This document shows, piece after piece, positions 25,509 through 34,601 of a DNA stretch of 64,000 nucleotides. The notes below the pieces were generated by a model. That model was given only the letters and a program-made list of their open reading frames with translations. It was not told the origin of the DNA and did not search any database. The stretch comes from Candidatus Pantoea gossypiicola. GTDB taxonomy: Bacteria; Pseudomonadota; Gammaproteobacteria; Enterobacterales; Enterobacteriaceae. The stretch is taken from contig NZ_VWVM01000011.1 of NCBI RefSeq assembly GCF_008632075.1, positions 99,988-163,987 on the forward strand. Direction: 5' to 3'. Within the stretch, counting starts at the first letter, position 1. Every line of letters begins with the position of its first letter. The position numbers were made by a program, and so were the translations under genes.

Positions 25509-25909
25509 GTCTTATCCCTAATCAGGTGAGGAAGCCCGCATCGTTGCGCGGTGTTATTGGTGTGGTTATTGAAGATGTTAAATTAACAGACCGGATGAGA
25601 CCTGAATGGCTGCGGCACCCGCCCCGGCTCTCTGCACAACAAAACGCAGACCTGTCCGGCACAGGCACATCCGACCTCTCCTGACTATTACCAGCCTATT
25701 GGTCCCGACTATTGAATATATTCCAGCGCATCATCAGACGCCAAAGGAATTATGTTCTCTTCGCTAATGGGTTTATTTACTTTCTCAGGCAACAAAAGGA
25801 TGATTTGGATTAAGGAGATGATCTATATTTATTCGCGCGTTTAAAAAAATGCGACTTTTTATATGATCAATTATCAATAAATCCTTTTTTATTGCATTTC
25901 ATAGAGATA
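25509..25909. other. Intergenic region between the exporter and the EAL-like gene
   Basis: The left half has ordinary base composition; the right half (from about 25740) is A+T-rich like the gene that follows. No convincing ORF, hairpin with U run or known operator was found. Promoters for the two divergent genes must lie here. Confidence 0.4.
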
Positions 25910-26509
25910 ATGAAAAACAGTTTATATAACCCCTATGTTACTGAACCAATCCATCACGTTAAGCGTAATGTCACTGGCATTTGCTATAGCGTCCCTTATC
26001 TTCAGCAAAACCAGGAAATCGGCAATACACTTAATACAAACAACATTATTTCATTACACAATCAAATTGCTACTGAAGCAGCATTAATGATTATTCCAAT
26101 CGATGATATGCGATTGCGGGGAATGATGGCTGTACCGGACGCTTATTCACATTTACAGAATGGGCGAATCCGGATTGGAATCAATTATTCCAGTTTAGCG
26201 GCACACTATGCGCCACTACTTGAATTAACTAAGAAATTTGATTTCTGGCTTTATGATTTTGCGCCGCCGGGAGCAGACTGGCGACTGCTGGAATCTTTTC
26301 CTTTTTCAGGGATTGTTTTAAACGAAGCGTTCTTTAATGACAATTATGAAAAATTTACCTTTCCCTTTTTTATGGCGACATTTCGTGAAAAAGGGGCAGA
26401 GGTCATCGTGCGAAGTCATACGCCCACTTTAACGGCTGAACAGTTTGCTGAGATAAATATCAGCGGCTGGCAACAGCAACGCTCGGACGGCGATCTTATT
26501 AGCTGTTGA
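25910..26509 (+). CDS. Degenerate EAL-domain-like protein
   Basis: 199 residues from the ATG at 25910, chosen because AGAGA stands 7 bases before it; a TTG at 25892 is in frame. The layout follows an EAL domain: RIRIGINYSSLA (like the NlS strand), FDFWLYDFAPPGADWRLL (where active enzymes have DDFGTG), GIVLNEAFF (where they have IKID), and GAEVIVRSHTPTLTAEQF (where they have IAEGVET), ending GWQQQ. The metal-binding and catalytic residues are gone, so it cannot be a c-di-GMP phosphodiesterase and would act, if at all, by protein binding, as YdiV does. Base composition is A+T-richer than its neighbours. Family assignment is by eye. Confidence 0.5.
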   Translation: MKNSLYNPYVTEPIHHVKRNVTGICYSVPYLQQNQEIGNTLNTNNIISLHNQIATEAALMIIPIDDMRLRGMMAVPDAYSHLQNGRIRIGINYSSLAAHYAPLLELTKKFDFWLYDFAPPGADWRLLESFPFSGIVLNEAFFNDNYEKFTFPFFMATFREKGAEVIVRSHTPTLTAEQFAEINISGWQQQRSDGDLISC

Positions 26510-26530
26510 TTCACAAATCCTGCCTTCCGG

Positions 26531-26560
26531 CGTTAAGGGCACACGGCGGTGCGCTTAACG
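26531..26560 (+). terminator. Hairpin downstream of the EAL-like gene
   Basis: CGTTAAG and CTTAACG arms, with a further GC/GC pairing inside, about 20 bases after the stop codon, followed by TCCTTTAAT. A possible weak terminator. Confidence 0.4.
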
Positions 26561-26785
26561 TCCTTTAATCCCTCATAAAATGTCGTATTACTGCATTTGT
26601 TAAGCGCTTTAAGCTAAAAAAATCAAACCTCGATCTGATTTTGCTATAACATTTAACACAAAGGGATCGTCTGTCTTAACGGAAGAGATACTCAAGAACA
26701 CCCTTAATCATTTGTACTTGATAACTGGAAGCAACCTATCTGGTTGTTTTCGTGTGTTTTATGGTAACGAAACGAGGTCGATATT

Positions 26786-29176
26786 ATGGGGAAAAACTCC
26801 TCATCATTTGGCGTAATTCGTTTTCTGACAGTGCTGTTCGCAGTACTGACGGGCGCGTTTATGCTGATTGGCGGTGGCTGGTTAGCCGCCATTGGTGGTT
26901 CCTGGTATTACGTTTTCGGCGGTGTAGTGATGCTTATCACCGCCTATCTGCTTTCCCGTCGTAAAAGCACCGCGCTGGTTCTCTATGCGCTGCTGCTGAT
27001 TGGCACCCTGATCTGGGGTGTATGGGAAGTGGGTACGGACTTCTGGGCACTGGCACCACGCACCGATGTGCTGGTGATCTTTGGTGTCTGGCTGATCCTG
27101 CCGTTTGTTTATCGCAGTGTTAACGCTGGCAGCAAAGCCGCGCTGGGGACCATGGCTGTGGCGCTGATTGCCAGTGCTATCGTGCTGGCCTATGCGGTGT
27201 TTAACGACCCGCAGGTGATAAACGGTTCAGTGCCAGAAACCGCTGACAACGCCCCGCAGGCTGCGCCGCTGAGTAACATTCCTGATGCTGACTGGCCCGC
27301 TTATGCGCGCGATCAGCAGGGAACCCGTTTCTCGCCGCTGAAGCAGATCAATCACCAGAACGTGAAAGAGTTGCAGGTTGCCTGGCAGTTCCAGACGGGC
27401 GACATGAAAGGGCCTAACGATCCGGGTGAAATCACCGACGAAGTTACCCCGATTAAAATCCGCGACACGCTTTATCTCTGTTCACCACACCAGATTCTGT
27501 TTGCGCTGGATGCGGCCACCGGTAAGCAGAAGTGGAAGTTTGATCCGGGCATGAAGGTTAACCCAACCTTCCAGCACGTGACCTGCCGTGGTGTTTCTTA
27601 TCACGAAGTACCGGCAGCCGCCGATGCGGCAAACACACAGCCTGCGCTTTGCTCACGTCGTATCTATCTGCCTGTCAACGATGGCCGTCTGTTTGCGCTG
27701 GACGCAGAGACCGGCGAACGTTGCCCGTCATTTGGCGTTAACGGTGAGCTGGATCTGCAGCACAAACAGCCTGTTACCACTGCGGGTATGTATGAGCCGA
27801 CCTCTCCACCAGTCATTACCAACACCACCATCGTAATGGCCGGTGCAGTAACCGATAACTTCTCAACCCGCGAGCCGTCAGGCGTGATTCGTGGTTTTGA
27901 TGTGAATACCGGCAAACTGCTGTGGGTGTTTGATCCAGGCGCGAAAGACCCGAATGCCATTCCGGCTGATGAACACACCTTTACCATGAATTCACCGAAC
28001 TCATGGGCACCGGCAGTGTACGATCCGAAACTGGATACCGTTTATCTGCCAATGGGTGTGACCACACCGGATATCTGGGGCGGTAACCGCACACCAGAGC
28101 AGGAGCGTTATGCGAGCAGCGTGCTGGCGCTGAACGCCACCACCGGTAAGCTGGTCTGGTCTTATCAGACCGTGCATCACGACCTGTGGGATATGGATCT
28201 GCCGTCGCAGCCAACGCTGGCTGACATCACCGACAAAGATGGCAACACCGTACCGGTGGTTTACGCGCCAGCGAAAACCGGCAACATCTTTGTCCTGGAT
28301 CGCCGTACTGGCAAGCCAGTGGTCCCTGCGCCAGAAACGCCAGTGCCACAGGGTGCTGCCAAAGGTGACCACGTTGCCGCCACTCAGCCCTACTCTGAGC
28401 TGACCTTCCGTCCGAAGCAGAACCTGACGGACAAGGATATGTGGGGCGCAACGATGTTTGACCAGCTGGTGTGCCGCGTGATCTTCAAGCGCCTGCGCTA
28501 TGAAGGTCCGTTCACTCCGCCATCTGAGCAGGGTACGCTGGTGTTCCCGGGTAACCTCGGTATGTTCGAATGGGGCGGTATTGCCGTCGATCCACATCGT
28601 CAGATTGCGATTGCTAACCCAATGGCGCTGCCGTTTGTCTCGAAGCTGGTTCCACGTGGCCCGGGCAACCCGATTGAGCCGCCGAAAGGCGCAGAGGGTG
28701 GTTCAGGTACGGAAACCGGTATTCAGCCACAGTATGGCGTGCCGTATGGCGTCGAGCTGAATCCGTTCCTGTCACCGTTTGGTCTGCCATGTAAACAGCC
28801 TGCCTGGGGTTACATCTCCGCGGTAGATCTGAAGACCAACGATGTGGTGTGGAAACAGCGTATCGGTACCGTTCGCGATAGCGCACCGGTTCCGCTGCCG
28901 TTCAAAATGGGTATGCCGATGCTGGGTGGTCCTATCACCACCGCGGGTAAGGTGTTCTTCATTGGCGCGACCGCAGATAACTACCTGCGTGCGTTCAGCA
29001 CCGATACCGGCGAGCTGTTATGGCAGGCCCGTCTGCCAGCAGGCGGCCAGGCGACCCCAATGACCTATGAAGTAGATGGCAAGCAGTACGTTGTCATCGC
29101 AGCAGGTGGGCACGGTTCGTTTGGTACTAAGCTGGGCGATTATGTGATTGCCTACGCCCTGCCAGACCAGAAGTAA
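26786..29176 (+). CDS. gcd: PQQ-dependent quinoprotein glucose dehydrogenase
   Basis: 796 residues, the same length as E. coli Gcd. Five hydrophobic helices fill about residues 10-140, followed by a large periplasmic eight-bladed propeller. Family marks are DWPAYARDQQGTRFSPLKQI, CSPHQILFALDAATGKQKW, GVTTPDIWGGNRTPEQERY, and TVHHDLWDMDLPSQPTL, which holds the catalytic Asp by homology (Asp466 in E. coli). It oxidises glucose to gluconolactone at the periplasmic face and passes electrons to ubiquinone. No PQQ synthesis genes are in the window. With the gluconate 2-dehydrogenase at 43.6-47.4 kb it would give a two-step periplasmic oxidation to 2-ketogluconate, which acidifies the surroundings and can dissolve mineral phosphate. 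It is a single-gene unit with its own terminator. Confidence 0.97.
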   Translation: MGKNSSSFGVIRFLTVLFAVLTGAFMLIGGGWLAAIGGSWYYVFGGVVMLITAYLLSRRKSTALVLYALLLIGTLIWGVWEVGTDFWALAPRTDVLVIFGVWLILPFVYRSVNAGSKAALGTMAVALIASAIVLAYAVFNDPQVINGSVPETADNAPQAAPLSNIPDADWPAYARDQQGTRFSPLKQINHQNVKELQVAWQFQTGDMKGPNDPGEITDEVTPIKIRDTLYLCSPHQILFALDAATGKQKWKFDPGMKVNPTFQHVTCRGVSYHEVPAAADAANTQPALCSRRIYLPVNDGRLFALDAETGERCPSFGVNGELDLQHKQPVTTAGMYEPTSPPVITNTTIVMAGAVTDNFSTREPSGVIRGFDVNTGKLLWVFDPGAKDPNAIPADEHTFTMNSPNSWAPAVYDPKLDTVYLPMGVTTPDIWGGNRTPEQERYASSVLALNATTGKLVWSYQTVHHDLWDMDLPSQPTLADITDKDGNTVPVVYAPAKTGNIFVLDRRTGKPVVPAPETPVPQGAAKGDHVAATQPYSELTFRPKQNLTDKDMWGATMFDQLVCRVIFKRLRYEGPFTPPSEQGTLVFPGNLGMFEWGGIAVDPHRQIAIANPMALPFVSKLVPRGPGNPIEPPKGAEGGSGTETGIQPQYGVPYGVELNPFLSPFGLPCKQPAWGYISAVDLKTNDVVWKQRIGTVRDSAPVPLPFKMGMPMLGGPITTAGKVFFIGATADNYLRAFSTDTGELLWQARLPAGGQATPMTYEVDGKQYVVIAAGGHGSFGTKLGDYVIAYALPDQK

Positions 29177-29198
29177 TTCACGACGCTGTGAACAACCT

Positions 29199-29224
29199 AA
29201 GGCGGACTCCGGTCCGCCTTTTTT
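29199..29224 (+). terminator. Rho-independent terminator of gcd
   Basis: A perfect 9-bp stem AAGGCGGAC/GTCCGCCTT with TCCG loop, then TTTT. It lies 22 bases after the gcd stop and also faces the convergent MFS gene. Confidence 0.88.
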
Positions 29225-29231
29225 GATCGCG

Positions 29232-30437
29232 TTATTTACGCATCTCACGCCAGTTGAGCCAGGCGCAAAACAGCATCACCACGCAGGTCGCCAGAAACAC
29301 TGGCCGCATCCCGAATGTCCCACCCACCAGCCCACCAAACAGCGGGCCGCTGACCTGACCGATATACTGCGCCGAGGTTGAATATCCCAGCATCCGCCCG
29401 ACCTGTGAACCCGGCACGTTATGACGGATTATCGCCGTAATGCACGGCATCAATCCGCCCAGCGCCATCCCCATCAGAAAACGCAGCAGCACCAGTTGCC
29501 AGGCCGCGGTAATAAACGCCTGCGGAATCAGCAGCAGCCCACTGACCAGTAGTCCGCCGGTCAGAACTCGCCAGTGCCCTACCCGATCGGCGAGACGACC
29601 CAGTCGGGGTGCTGCCAGCACCGTGCCCAGCGCCGCCGCAGACATCACCAGCCCGGCCACTAATGTAATCTGATGGTCGCCCTGTACAAACTCGCCCACA
29701 TACAGCGTGATAATCGGCTCAATCGACATGCTGGCGAAGATCAGCAACATGCCTGAGAGCCACATCAGGCGCACCAGGTTATGATTCACTGGCTCGGCCT
29801 CAGACGACAGTGGCTGGCTTGTGCGTGACGTCGCAGCAGCACGCGGCTGCTCTTTGAGTAAAAAGGTGGTGGCGAGGAAGGCGATAAAGATGACCGCGCC
29901 GGTCAGCCAGAACGTCTGACGAATACCGATCAGCGGCGGTAAAGCGCCACCCAGCAGCGGGCCCACCACGTTGCCCGCCATAATGCCGGATGACAGGATG
30001 CCCAGCGCCCAGCCGGTCTGCGCTTTTGGCGTCTGCGCCGCCACCAGAATGGTCGATCCCGATGCGTAGCCACCCAGCAGCCCGGCCAGCAGCCGCAGTG
30101 CCACCAGCTGCCACGGCGCGGTCGCCATGCCGATCAGCGACATCGCAATCGCCATCCCCAGGCTGGCCCGAATCAGCATCAGCTTACGACCATAGCGATC
30201 AGCCAGCCTGCCCCACAGCGGCGCAGTCAGCGCGGCGCTGAAAAAGGTCGCGCCATAGGCTATCCCGGACCAGCGGGCGATGGCTGCCGGCTGCTCAACG
30301 CCCAGTTGCTGCACATAGAGCGGCAGAAACGGCAGCAGCAGCGTCATTGCCACGATGGTGGTAAAAGAGCCGACGACGCAGACCGCTAAGTTACGTCGCC
30401 AGTGCTGAAACTCTGCCGCTTCGGGTGACTGTTGCAT
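29232..30437 (-). CDS. MFS multidrug efflux transporter, MdtG-like
   Basis: 401 residues from the ATG at 30437, with GGATATC upstream; the frame extends a further 63 bases but those residues (MTVVHPLRRL...) do not look like a family N-terminus. About 12 helices, with the DHA1 motifs APLWGRLADRYGRKLMLIRAS (loop 2-3) and LGILSSGIMAGNVVGPLLGG (helix 5 antiporter motif). It resembles E. coli MdtG, a fosfomycin/deoxycholate exporter. The neighbouring LysR gene, normally a likely regulator, is broken by a stop codon. Confidence 0.7.
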   Translation of the reverse strand: MQQSPEAAEFQHWRRNLAVCVVGSFTTIVAMTLLLPFLPLYVQQLGVEQPAAIARWSGIAYGATFFSAALTAPLWGRLADRYGRKLMLIRASLGMAIAMSLIGMATAPWQLVALRLLAGLLGGYASGSTILVAAQTPKAQTGWALGILSSGIMAGNVVGPLLGGALPPLIGIRQTFWLTGAVIFIAFLATTFLLKEQPRAAATSRTSQPLSSEAEPVNHNLVRLMWLSGMLLIFASMSIEPIITLYVGEFVQGDHQITLVAGLVMSAAALGTVLAAPRLGRLADRVGHWRVLTGGLLVSGLLLIPQAFITAAWQLVLLRFLMGMALGGLMPCITAIIRHNVPGSQVGRMLGYSTSAQYIGQVSGPLFGGLVGGTFGMRPVFLATCVVMLFCAWLNWREMRK

Positions 30438-30547
30438 GGTGATATCCGTTGAATGATCAGGGTTACAGGCTAACCGGCGTAGCGGATGAACAACAGTCAT
30501 CGCAGGATAGTTACTCTGTGGCGCTTACTGTTGTCAGCAGGCAACAA

Positions 30548-31444
30548 TCAGTCCGGATTCAACGCCGCAATCAGGGCATCGCACAGCAGTGTCACAGGTG
30601 ACGCCGGTTCAGGCGTGTTGTGCAGCAGCAGATAGCTTTGCAGGCGATCCATCTGCCACTCCGGCAGCAGTTGCTGAATGTCGCCACGCGTCACCGCCTC
30701 CTGTGCCATGTAGGACGGAAGATAAGCGATGCCGCTGCCCGCCAGTGCGGCATTGAGCAGCGCCATGCTGTTATTGGCGCGAAAGCGGCTGCGCACGTCC
30801 AGGGCCAGCCGCTGTTTATCACGGCGGAACGGCAGCGCGGCGGTGTGCGCCGGACCGTGAAACAGCAGCAGGTCGTGGCGCGGCAACATCTCAGGATGGG
30901 TGATGGCGGGTTGCTGCGCCAGGTAAGCGGGCGCGGCATAAAGTCCCCACTCGATATCGCTCAGTACCCGAAAATTGCCCTGTTGCGGCGATCGGGATCG
31001 GATCACAATCGCCAGATCGACCTGATCGTCCAGCCGATCGTGATTGCGATCGGTCAGATCGAGATCGACGTTGATATGCAGATGGCGGCGCAGAAAACGA
31101 TTGAGAACGGGAACCACACACTGGCAGCCAAAGGTGACGGGTGCCTGTAGCCTGACATGGCCAGCGGGCTACTGATGCACCTGCTGCACAAACGCCTCGG
31201 CGCGCTGTACTTCAGCCAGCATCCGCACACAGTAGGGGTAATAAGCCTGACCCAGCTCAGTCAGTGCCAGCCGCCGGGTGGTACGCTGCAGCAGCCGGAT
31301 ACCGAGCCGCAACTCCAGACGGGCAATTTCCCGGCTGACATGAGATTTGGACAGGCCAAGTGCGCGTGCCGCCTCGCTGAAACTCTGTAATTCCACAACC
31401 CGTGCAAATACCAGCATGGCGGTTATGTTCGCGCCATTTTCCAT
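30548..31444 (-). pseudogene. LysR-family regulator interrupted by an in-frame amber codon
   Basis: The first part (31444 to 31172) encodes a LysR HTH: ENGANITAMLVFARVVELQSF, SEAARALGLSKSHVSREIARLELRLG and the wing LLQRTTRRLALTELG. At 31171-31169 a TAG follows VQQVHQ; reading through it in the same frame continues directly as PAGHVRLQAPVTFGCQCVVPVLNRFL and a complete substrate-binding domain to 30548. One base change (CAG to TAG) would explain the break. No frameshift is needed. The whole would be about 298 residues. A GTG at 31117 could start the effector half alone, but without the DNA-binding domain it would not regulate. It lies upstream of the MdtG-like gene. Confidence 0.85.
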
Positions 31445-31612
31445 GTTTCCCGACTCCGGCAGTAAAGGGGGCTGGCAACAAACTAACACGTTCAGGCAGG
31501 GTCATTGTGGCTGACGGGCAAAAAAGGCGAGGTGAAGTTCAGGAGGAGAGCGGCGCAGAGCGAAGGCCGACCTTCCCGTCTCTGTGCGGTGACGGAAAGG
31601 TCTTATCAGGCA

Positions 31613-31981
31613 TCAGCTGGCCATCGCCAGAGGGAACAGCAGCCGATCCGGCTCGACGCGACGCTGACGGCGCAGCTGGCCTGGCGTCATCATAAAGTAG
31701 TTTTTAAAGGTGCGGGTATAGGCCTGCTGGGTATCGAAGCCGTAATTCATCGCCACCTGCAATATCGCTTCGTTGCTGCTTAGCAGACTGAGTGCAGACT
31801 CGGTTAAGCGGCGCTGGCGGATATATTCTGCCAGTGAAAAGCCGGTATGCTGGCGGAACAGGCGTTGCAGATGCCAGCGCGAATAGCCCGAGCGGCGTGC
31901 CACCTCATCCAGATGCAGATCGTGTCCTAAGTTGTTCTCAATCCAGTCCAGCAAACTCCGAATAAACTCGCGCTGATTCAT
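31613..31981 (-). CDS. Small AraC-family regulator (MarA/SoxS/RamA type)
   Basis: 122 residues, nearly only the two-HTH DNA-binding domain: IRSLLDWIENNLGHDLHLDEVARRSGYSRWHLQRLFRQHTG (first HTH, spanning about 7-47) and AILQVAMNYGFDTQQAYTRTFKNYFMMTPGQLRR (second HTH, about 72-105). This matches the MarA/SoxS/RamA size class, which switches on efflux and stress genes as a monomer. AGGAGGAACC stands before the ATG. No repressor gene (marR, ramR) lies next to it. The MdtG-like exporter is close, but a link is not shown. Confidence 0.82.
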   Translation of the reverse strand: MNQREFIRSLLDWIENNLGHDLHLDEVARRSGYSRWHLQRLFRQHTGFSLAEYIRQRRLTESALSLLSSNEAILQVAMNYGFDTQQAYTRTFKNYFMMTPGQLRRQRRVEPDRLLFPLAMAS

Positions 31982-32312
31982 GGTTCCTCCTGTTGATGCT
32001 GATGTGCAGTGGAGCCACTCTACCCGCTAAAATTTATCCCTTAATTAGCAGAAAATTAGCGCAGAATTAGCAACGGCTGGAATGGGGCGATAAGAGCCAT
32101 TTCAGAGCAAGCTATGACGATTGTCCGCCAAAATAATTCGTGCTGTAGCAAGGCGGCAAATGCGCGAATCCCCAGGAGCTGACATTGGTCAGTGACTGGG
32201 GTGAGCAAAAGCAGCCAACGCCGCGACAGTGCGAAGTATGACGGCGGAAGGATAATTCTGGCCTAACAATTGGTGAGTAAACTCTCTCTTATCTTTATGA
32301 AGGAGATCAGCC
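31982..32312. promoter_or_regulatory. Divergent promoter region of the AraC gene and the two-component operon
   Basis: 331 bases without a gene. Two similar A+T-rich segments (AATTAGCAGAAAATTAGC and AGAATTAGCAAC, 32043-32073) form short direct repeats of AATTAGC near the AraC gene start, possible regulator sites. AAGGAGAT at 32300-32307 is the ribosome binding site of the response regulator gene. Confidence 0.4.
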
Positions 32313-32972
32313 ATGCGGGTGTTACTGGTTGAAGATGATGAAATGATCGGTGCGAACCTGCAACAGGCATTGCAGGGCGCGGGCTGGTCAGTAGATTGGG
32401 TGCGCGATGGCGTCTATGCCCAGAATGCCTGGAGCGAAGGCGGCTACAGCTGTGTACTGCTCGATCTCGGCTTACCGCGCGATGATGGCCTTCAGGTCCT
32501 GCGCCGGGCGCGCGGGCGCGGCGACGCCACGCCGGTCCTGATTCTTACCGCGCGCGACACGGTCGCGCAGCGGATACAGGGACTCGACAGCGGGGCGGAC
32601 GACTACCTGCTTAAACCATTCGATCTCCAGGAAGTCATGGCCCGGATGCGCGCCATTACGCGACGCAGCCACGGCGCAGCAGACTCGGTGCTGGGCAGCG
32701 GCGATGTCCAGCTGGATATGATGACCCGCGAGGTGCTCTACAAAGGCCAGCGCGAGCAGCTGACGGCGCGGGAATATGCCCTGCTCTACGCGCTGCTGGA
32801 GCGGCCGGGTGCTATTCTGTCGCGTGAGCAGCTGGAAAACCGCATTTACGGCTGGGGCGATGAAGTCAGCAGCAACGCGGTCGATGTGCTGATCCACGGG
32901 ATGCGGCGTAAGCTGGACAACGACGTCATCCGTAACGTGCGCGGGCTGGGCTGGCGGGTTCCGGCCATATGA
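32313..32972 (+). CDS. OmpR-family response regulator (QseB/PmrA-like)
   Basis: 219 residues. The receiver domain has the acidic pair EDD (7-9), phospho-acceptor Asp51 (VLLDLGLP), Thr79 and Lys101 (LLKPFD). A winged-helix DNA-binding domain follows (about 125-219) with LTAREYALLYALLERPGAILSREQLENRIYG and a VDVLIHGMRRKL recognition helix. It overlaps the histidine kinase gene by ATGA, so they form one operon. The closest familiar types are QseB and PmrA/BasR; which one cannot be settled here, and no target genes are adjacent. Confidence 0.88.
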   Translation: MRVLLVEDDEMIGANLQQALQGAGWSVDWVRDGVYAQNAWSEGGYSCVLLDLGLPRDDGLQVLRRARGRGDATPVLILTARDTVAQRIQGLDSGADDYLLKPFDLQEVMARMRAITRRSHGAADSVLGSGDVQLDMMTREVLYKGQREQLTAREYALLYALLERPGAILSREQLENRIYGWGDEVSSNAVDVLIHGMRRKLDNDVIRNVRGLGWRVPAI

Positions 32973-34324
32973 AACCTTTCCGCTTTATGCGCTCACTGCG
33001 CAACAAACTTCTCTCTACCCTGCTGATTATTCATCTGCTGATGATCGGCGGCGTCACCTGGTATTTTTTCAGCTGCTACGGCGATATGGTCGGCACAATG
33101 AAGGACGATCAGCTGGCAAAAATCGCTGATGCCTGGTCCACCAATAAACAGATGCCCGCCCTGATGCCGATGCTTATCGCGCCGGACAAGGCAAAGAGCG
33201 CCTTTGTGGTTCAGCTCTGGGACGATCAGGGCCAGTTGCGGGCCAGCTCATGGCCGGAGTTGCAGGCCCCGCTGCAAAATCAGCGCGGGTATCACGATGT
33301 GCATGTGGGACAGTGCGACGACTGTGAATGGCGTATTTTTACCCGGCCCGGCATGCCCGGCAGCGAGATTAAAACCATCCAGGTCATGCACAACCTCAGC
33401 TACATGAAAGCCTCGATGGTGAAGCGGGCGCTGTCGGCGATCATTCCGATGATCCTGATGATGCCGCTGTCGCTGCTGGTGATCTGGCTGGTGGTGCGTA
33501 AGATCACGCGCGATCTGCAGGTCGCTTCACGGCAGATTGCGGCGCAGGAAACCCATCATCCACATAATGTCTCACCGGAGGGCTTACCGGATGAGATTCT
33601 GCCGCTGGTAGCCGCTTACAACTCGCTGCTGAGTAAGCTACGTGACGCCTGGTCGTCGCAGCGTCAGTTCCTGGAAGATGCTGCCCATGAGCTGCGTACA
33701 CCAGTAACAGCGGTGACGTTACAACTGGAAAATTTGCGTCAGCACATCCAGCCCGGCGAAGCGAGCCGTCAGTTCAGCCAGCTGGAAGCGGGCGTCACGC
33801 GTACCCGGCACCTGGTCACACAGTTACTCAATGTCTCACGCCAGGATGACCAGAGCGTGGTGGCCAGTGTGGAGCATATTGAGCTGGAAGATCTGCTGAA
33901 AGAGAGCATTGAGCAGCTGATGGTGGTGGCGGACAAACGCGGCATTGATATCGGCTTTAATGGCTCAACGCAGTACCGTCTGCAGGCCAGCCGTTCCGAA
34001 TTGCGCAGCCTGTTCGATAACCTGATCGGTAACGCTATGTTGCACACGCCGGAAGGCAGCCTGGTCGATGTGCTACTGCATCGGGTCGCGGGCAAAACGG
34101 TGGTCGATATTGTCGATAATGGACCGGGCATGCCGGAATCCTTTATCGAACGCGCGTTCGACCGTTTTACCCGTTCGCCTGATGTCAAAGCCCAGGGCAG
34201 CGGGCTGGGACTTTCCATTGTGCGTAACGTCGCACAGAAACATCAGATTCACGTCGCCCTTTCCAACTGCCTGACGCCACAGGGGGCTGTTTGTGGTTTG
34301 CAGGTTCGCGTCACCCTTCCCTGA
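32969..34324 (+). CDS. Two-component sensor histidine kinase (QseC-like)
   Basis: 451 residues. Two membrane helices (about 14-35 and 155-178) flank a periplasmic sensor of about 120 residues, which has a GQCDDCEWR segment with two nearby cysteines (116 and 119). A HAMP-like linker, H-box FLEDAAHELRTPVTAV with phospho-His240, N-box LFDNLIGNAMLHT, and G boxes DNGPGMP and GSGLGLSIV follow. It phosphorylates the upstream regulator. The ligand is unknown; the cysteine pair might sense metal or redox state. Confidence 0.88.
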   Translation: MKPFRFMRSLRNKLLSTLLIIHLLMIGGVTWYFFSCYGDMVGTMKDDQLAKIADAWSTNKQMPALMPMLIAPDKAKSAFVVQLWDDQGQLRASSWPELQAPLQNQRGYHDVHVGQCDDCEWRIFTRPGMPGSEIKTIQVMHNLSYMKASMVKRALSAIIPMILMMPLSLLVIWLVVRKITRDLQVASRQIAAQETHHPHNVSPEGLPDEILPLVAAYNSLLSKLRDAWSSQRQFLEDAAHELRTPVTAVTLQLENLRQHIQPGEASRQFSQLEAGVTRTRHLVTQLLNVSRQDDQSVVASVEHIELEDLLKESIEQLMVVADKRGIDIGFNGSTQYRLQASRSELRSLFDNLIGNAMLHTPEGSLVDVLLHRVAGKTVVDIVDNGPGMPESFIERAFDRFTRSPDVKAQGSGLGLSIVRNVAQKHQIHVALSNCLTPQGAVCGLQVRVTLP

Positions 34325-34393
34325 TCCCGCCTGTTTGATCACGAACCAGACAACGTAAACGGTTGCCTGGTTCCGTTCGATCCCGGTCATTAT

Positions 34394-34432
34394 TGTGAAG
34401 CGCATCACATTTTAGCTGAATTGTAATGCAAC
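34394..34432. promoter_or_regulatory. CRP site and CytR-like octamer upstream of tsx
   Basis: TGTGA-AGCGCA-TCACA at 34394-34409 is a perfect match to the CRP consensus half-sites with the correct 6-base spacing. AATGCAAC at 34425-34432 is the complement of GTTGCATT, the CytR octamer. E. coli tsx is controlled by CRP and CytR, so the same logic (catabolite activation, nucleoside induction) probably applies here. Confidence 0.7.
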
Positions 34433-34437
34433 ACTTT

Positions 34438-34464
34438 TTGACAAACGTGAGCAAAATCTATTTT
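34438..34464 (+). promoter_or_regulatory. Candidate tsx promoter
   Basis: TTGACA (34438-34443) and TATTTT (34459-34464) at a short 15-base spacing, just downstream of the CRP and CytR-like sites. The spacing is suboptimal, which suits an activator-dependent promoter. The start point is unproven. Confidence 0.4.
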
Positions 34465-34601
34465 CTATCGATCTGTTACAGGCACGCTACGCGGGCTGAA
34501 GAACTGGCTGTTTTTTGCTGAATACCTCACTCCCCTCCAGGGACCGACTTCTCTCTGACTGCGTCTGCTGTGCGGCGGTCAAAAGCATGTGGCTGATGAT
34601 A

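Noticed and set aside
30438..30500. Upstream start for the MdtG-like exporter
   Set aside because: The added 21 residues are polar and unlike the family; the ATG at 30437 fits better.
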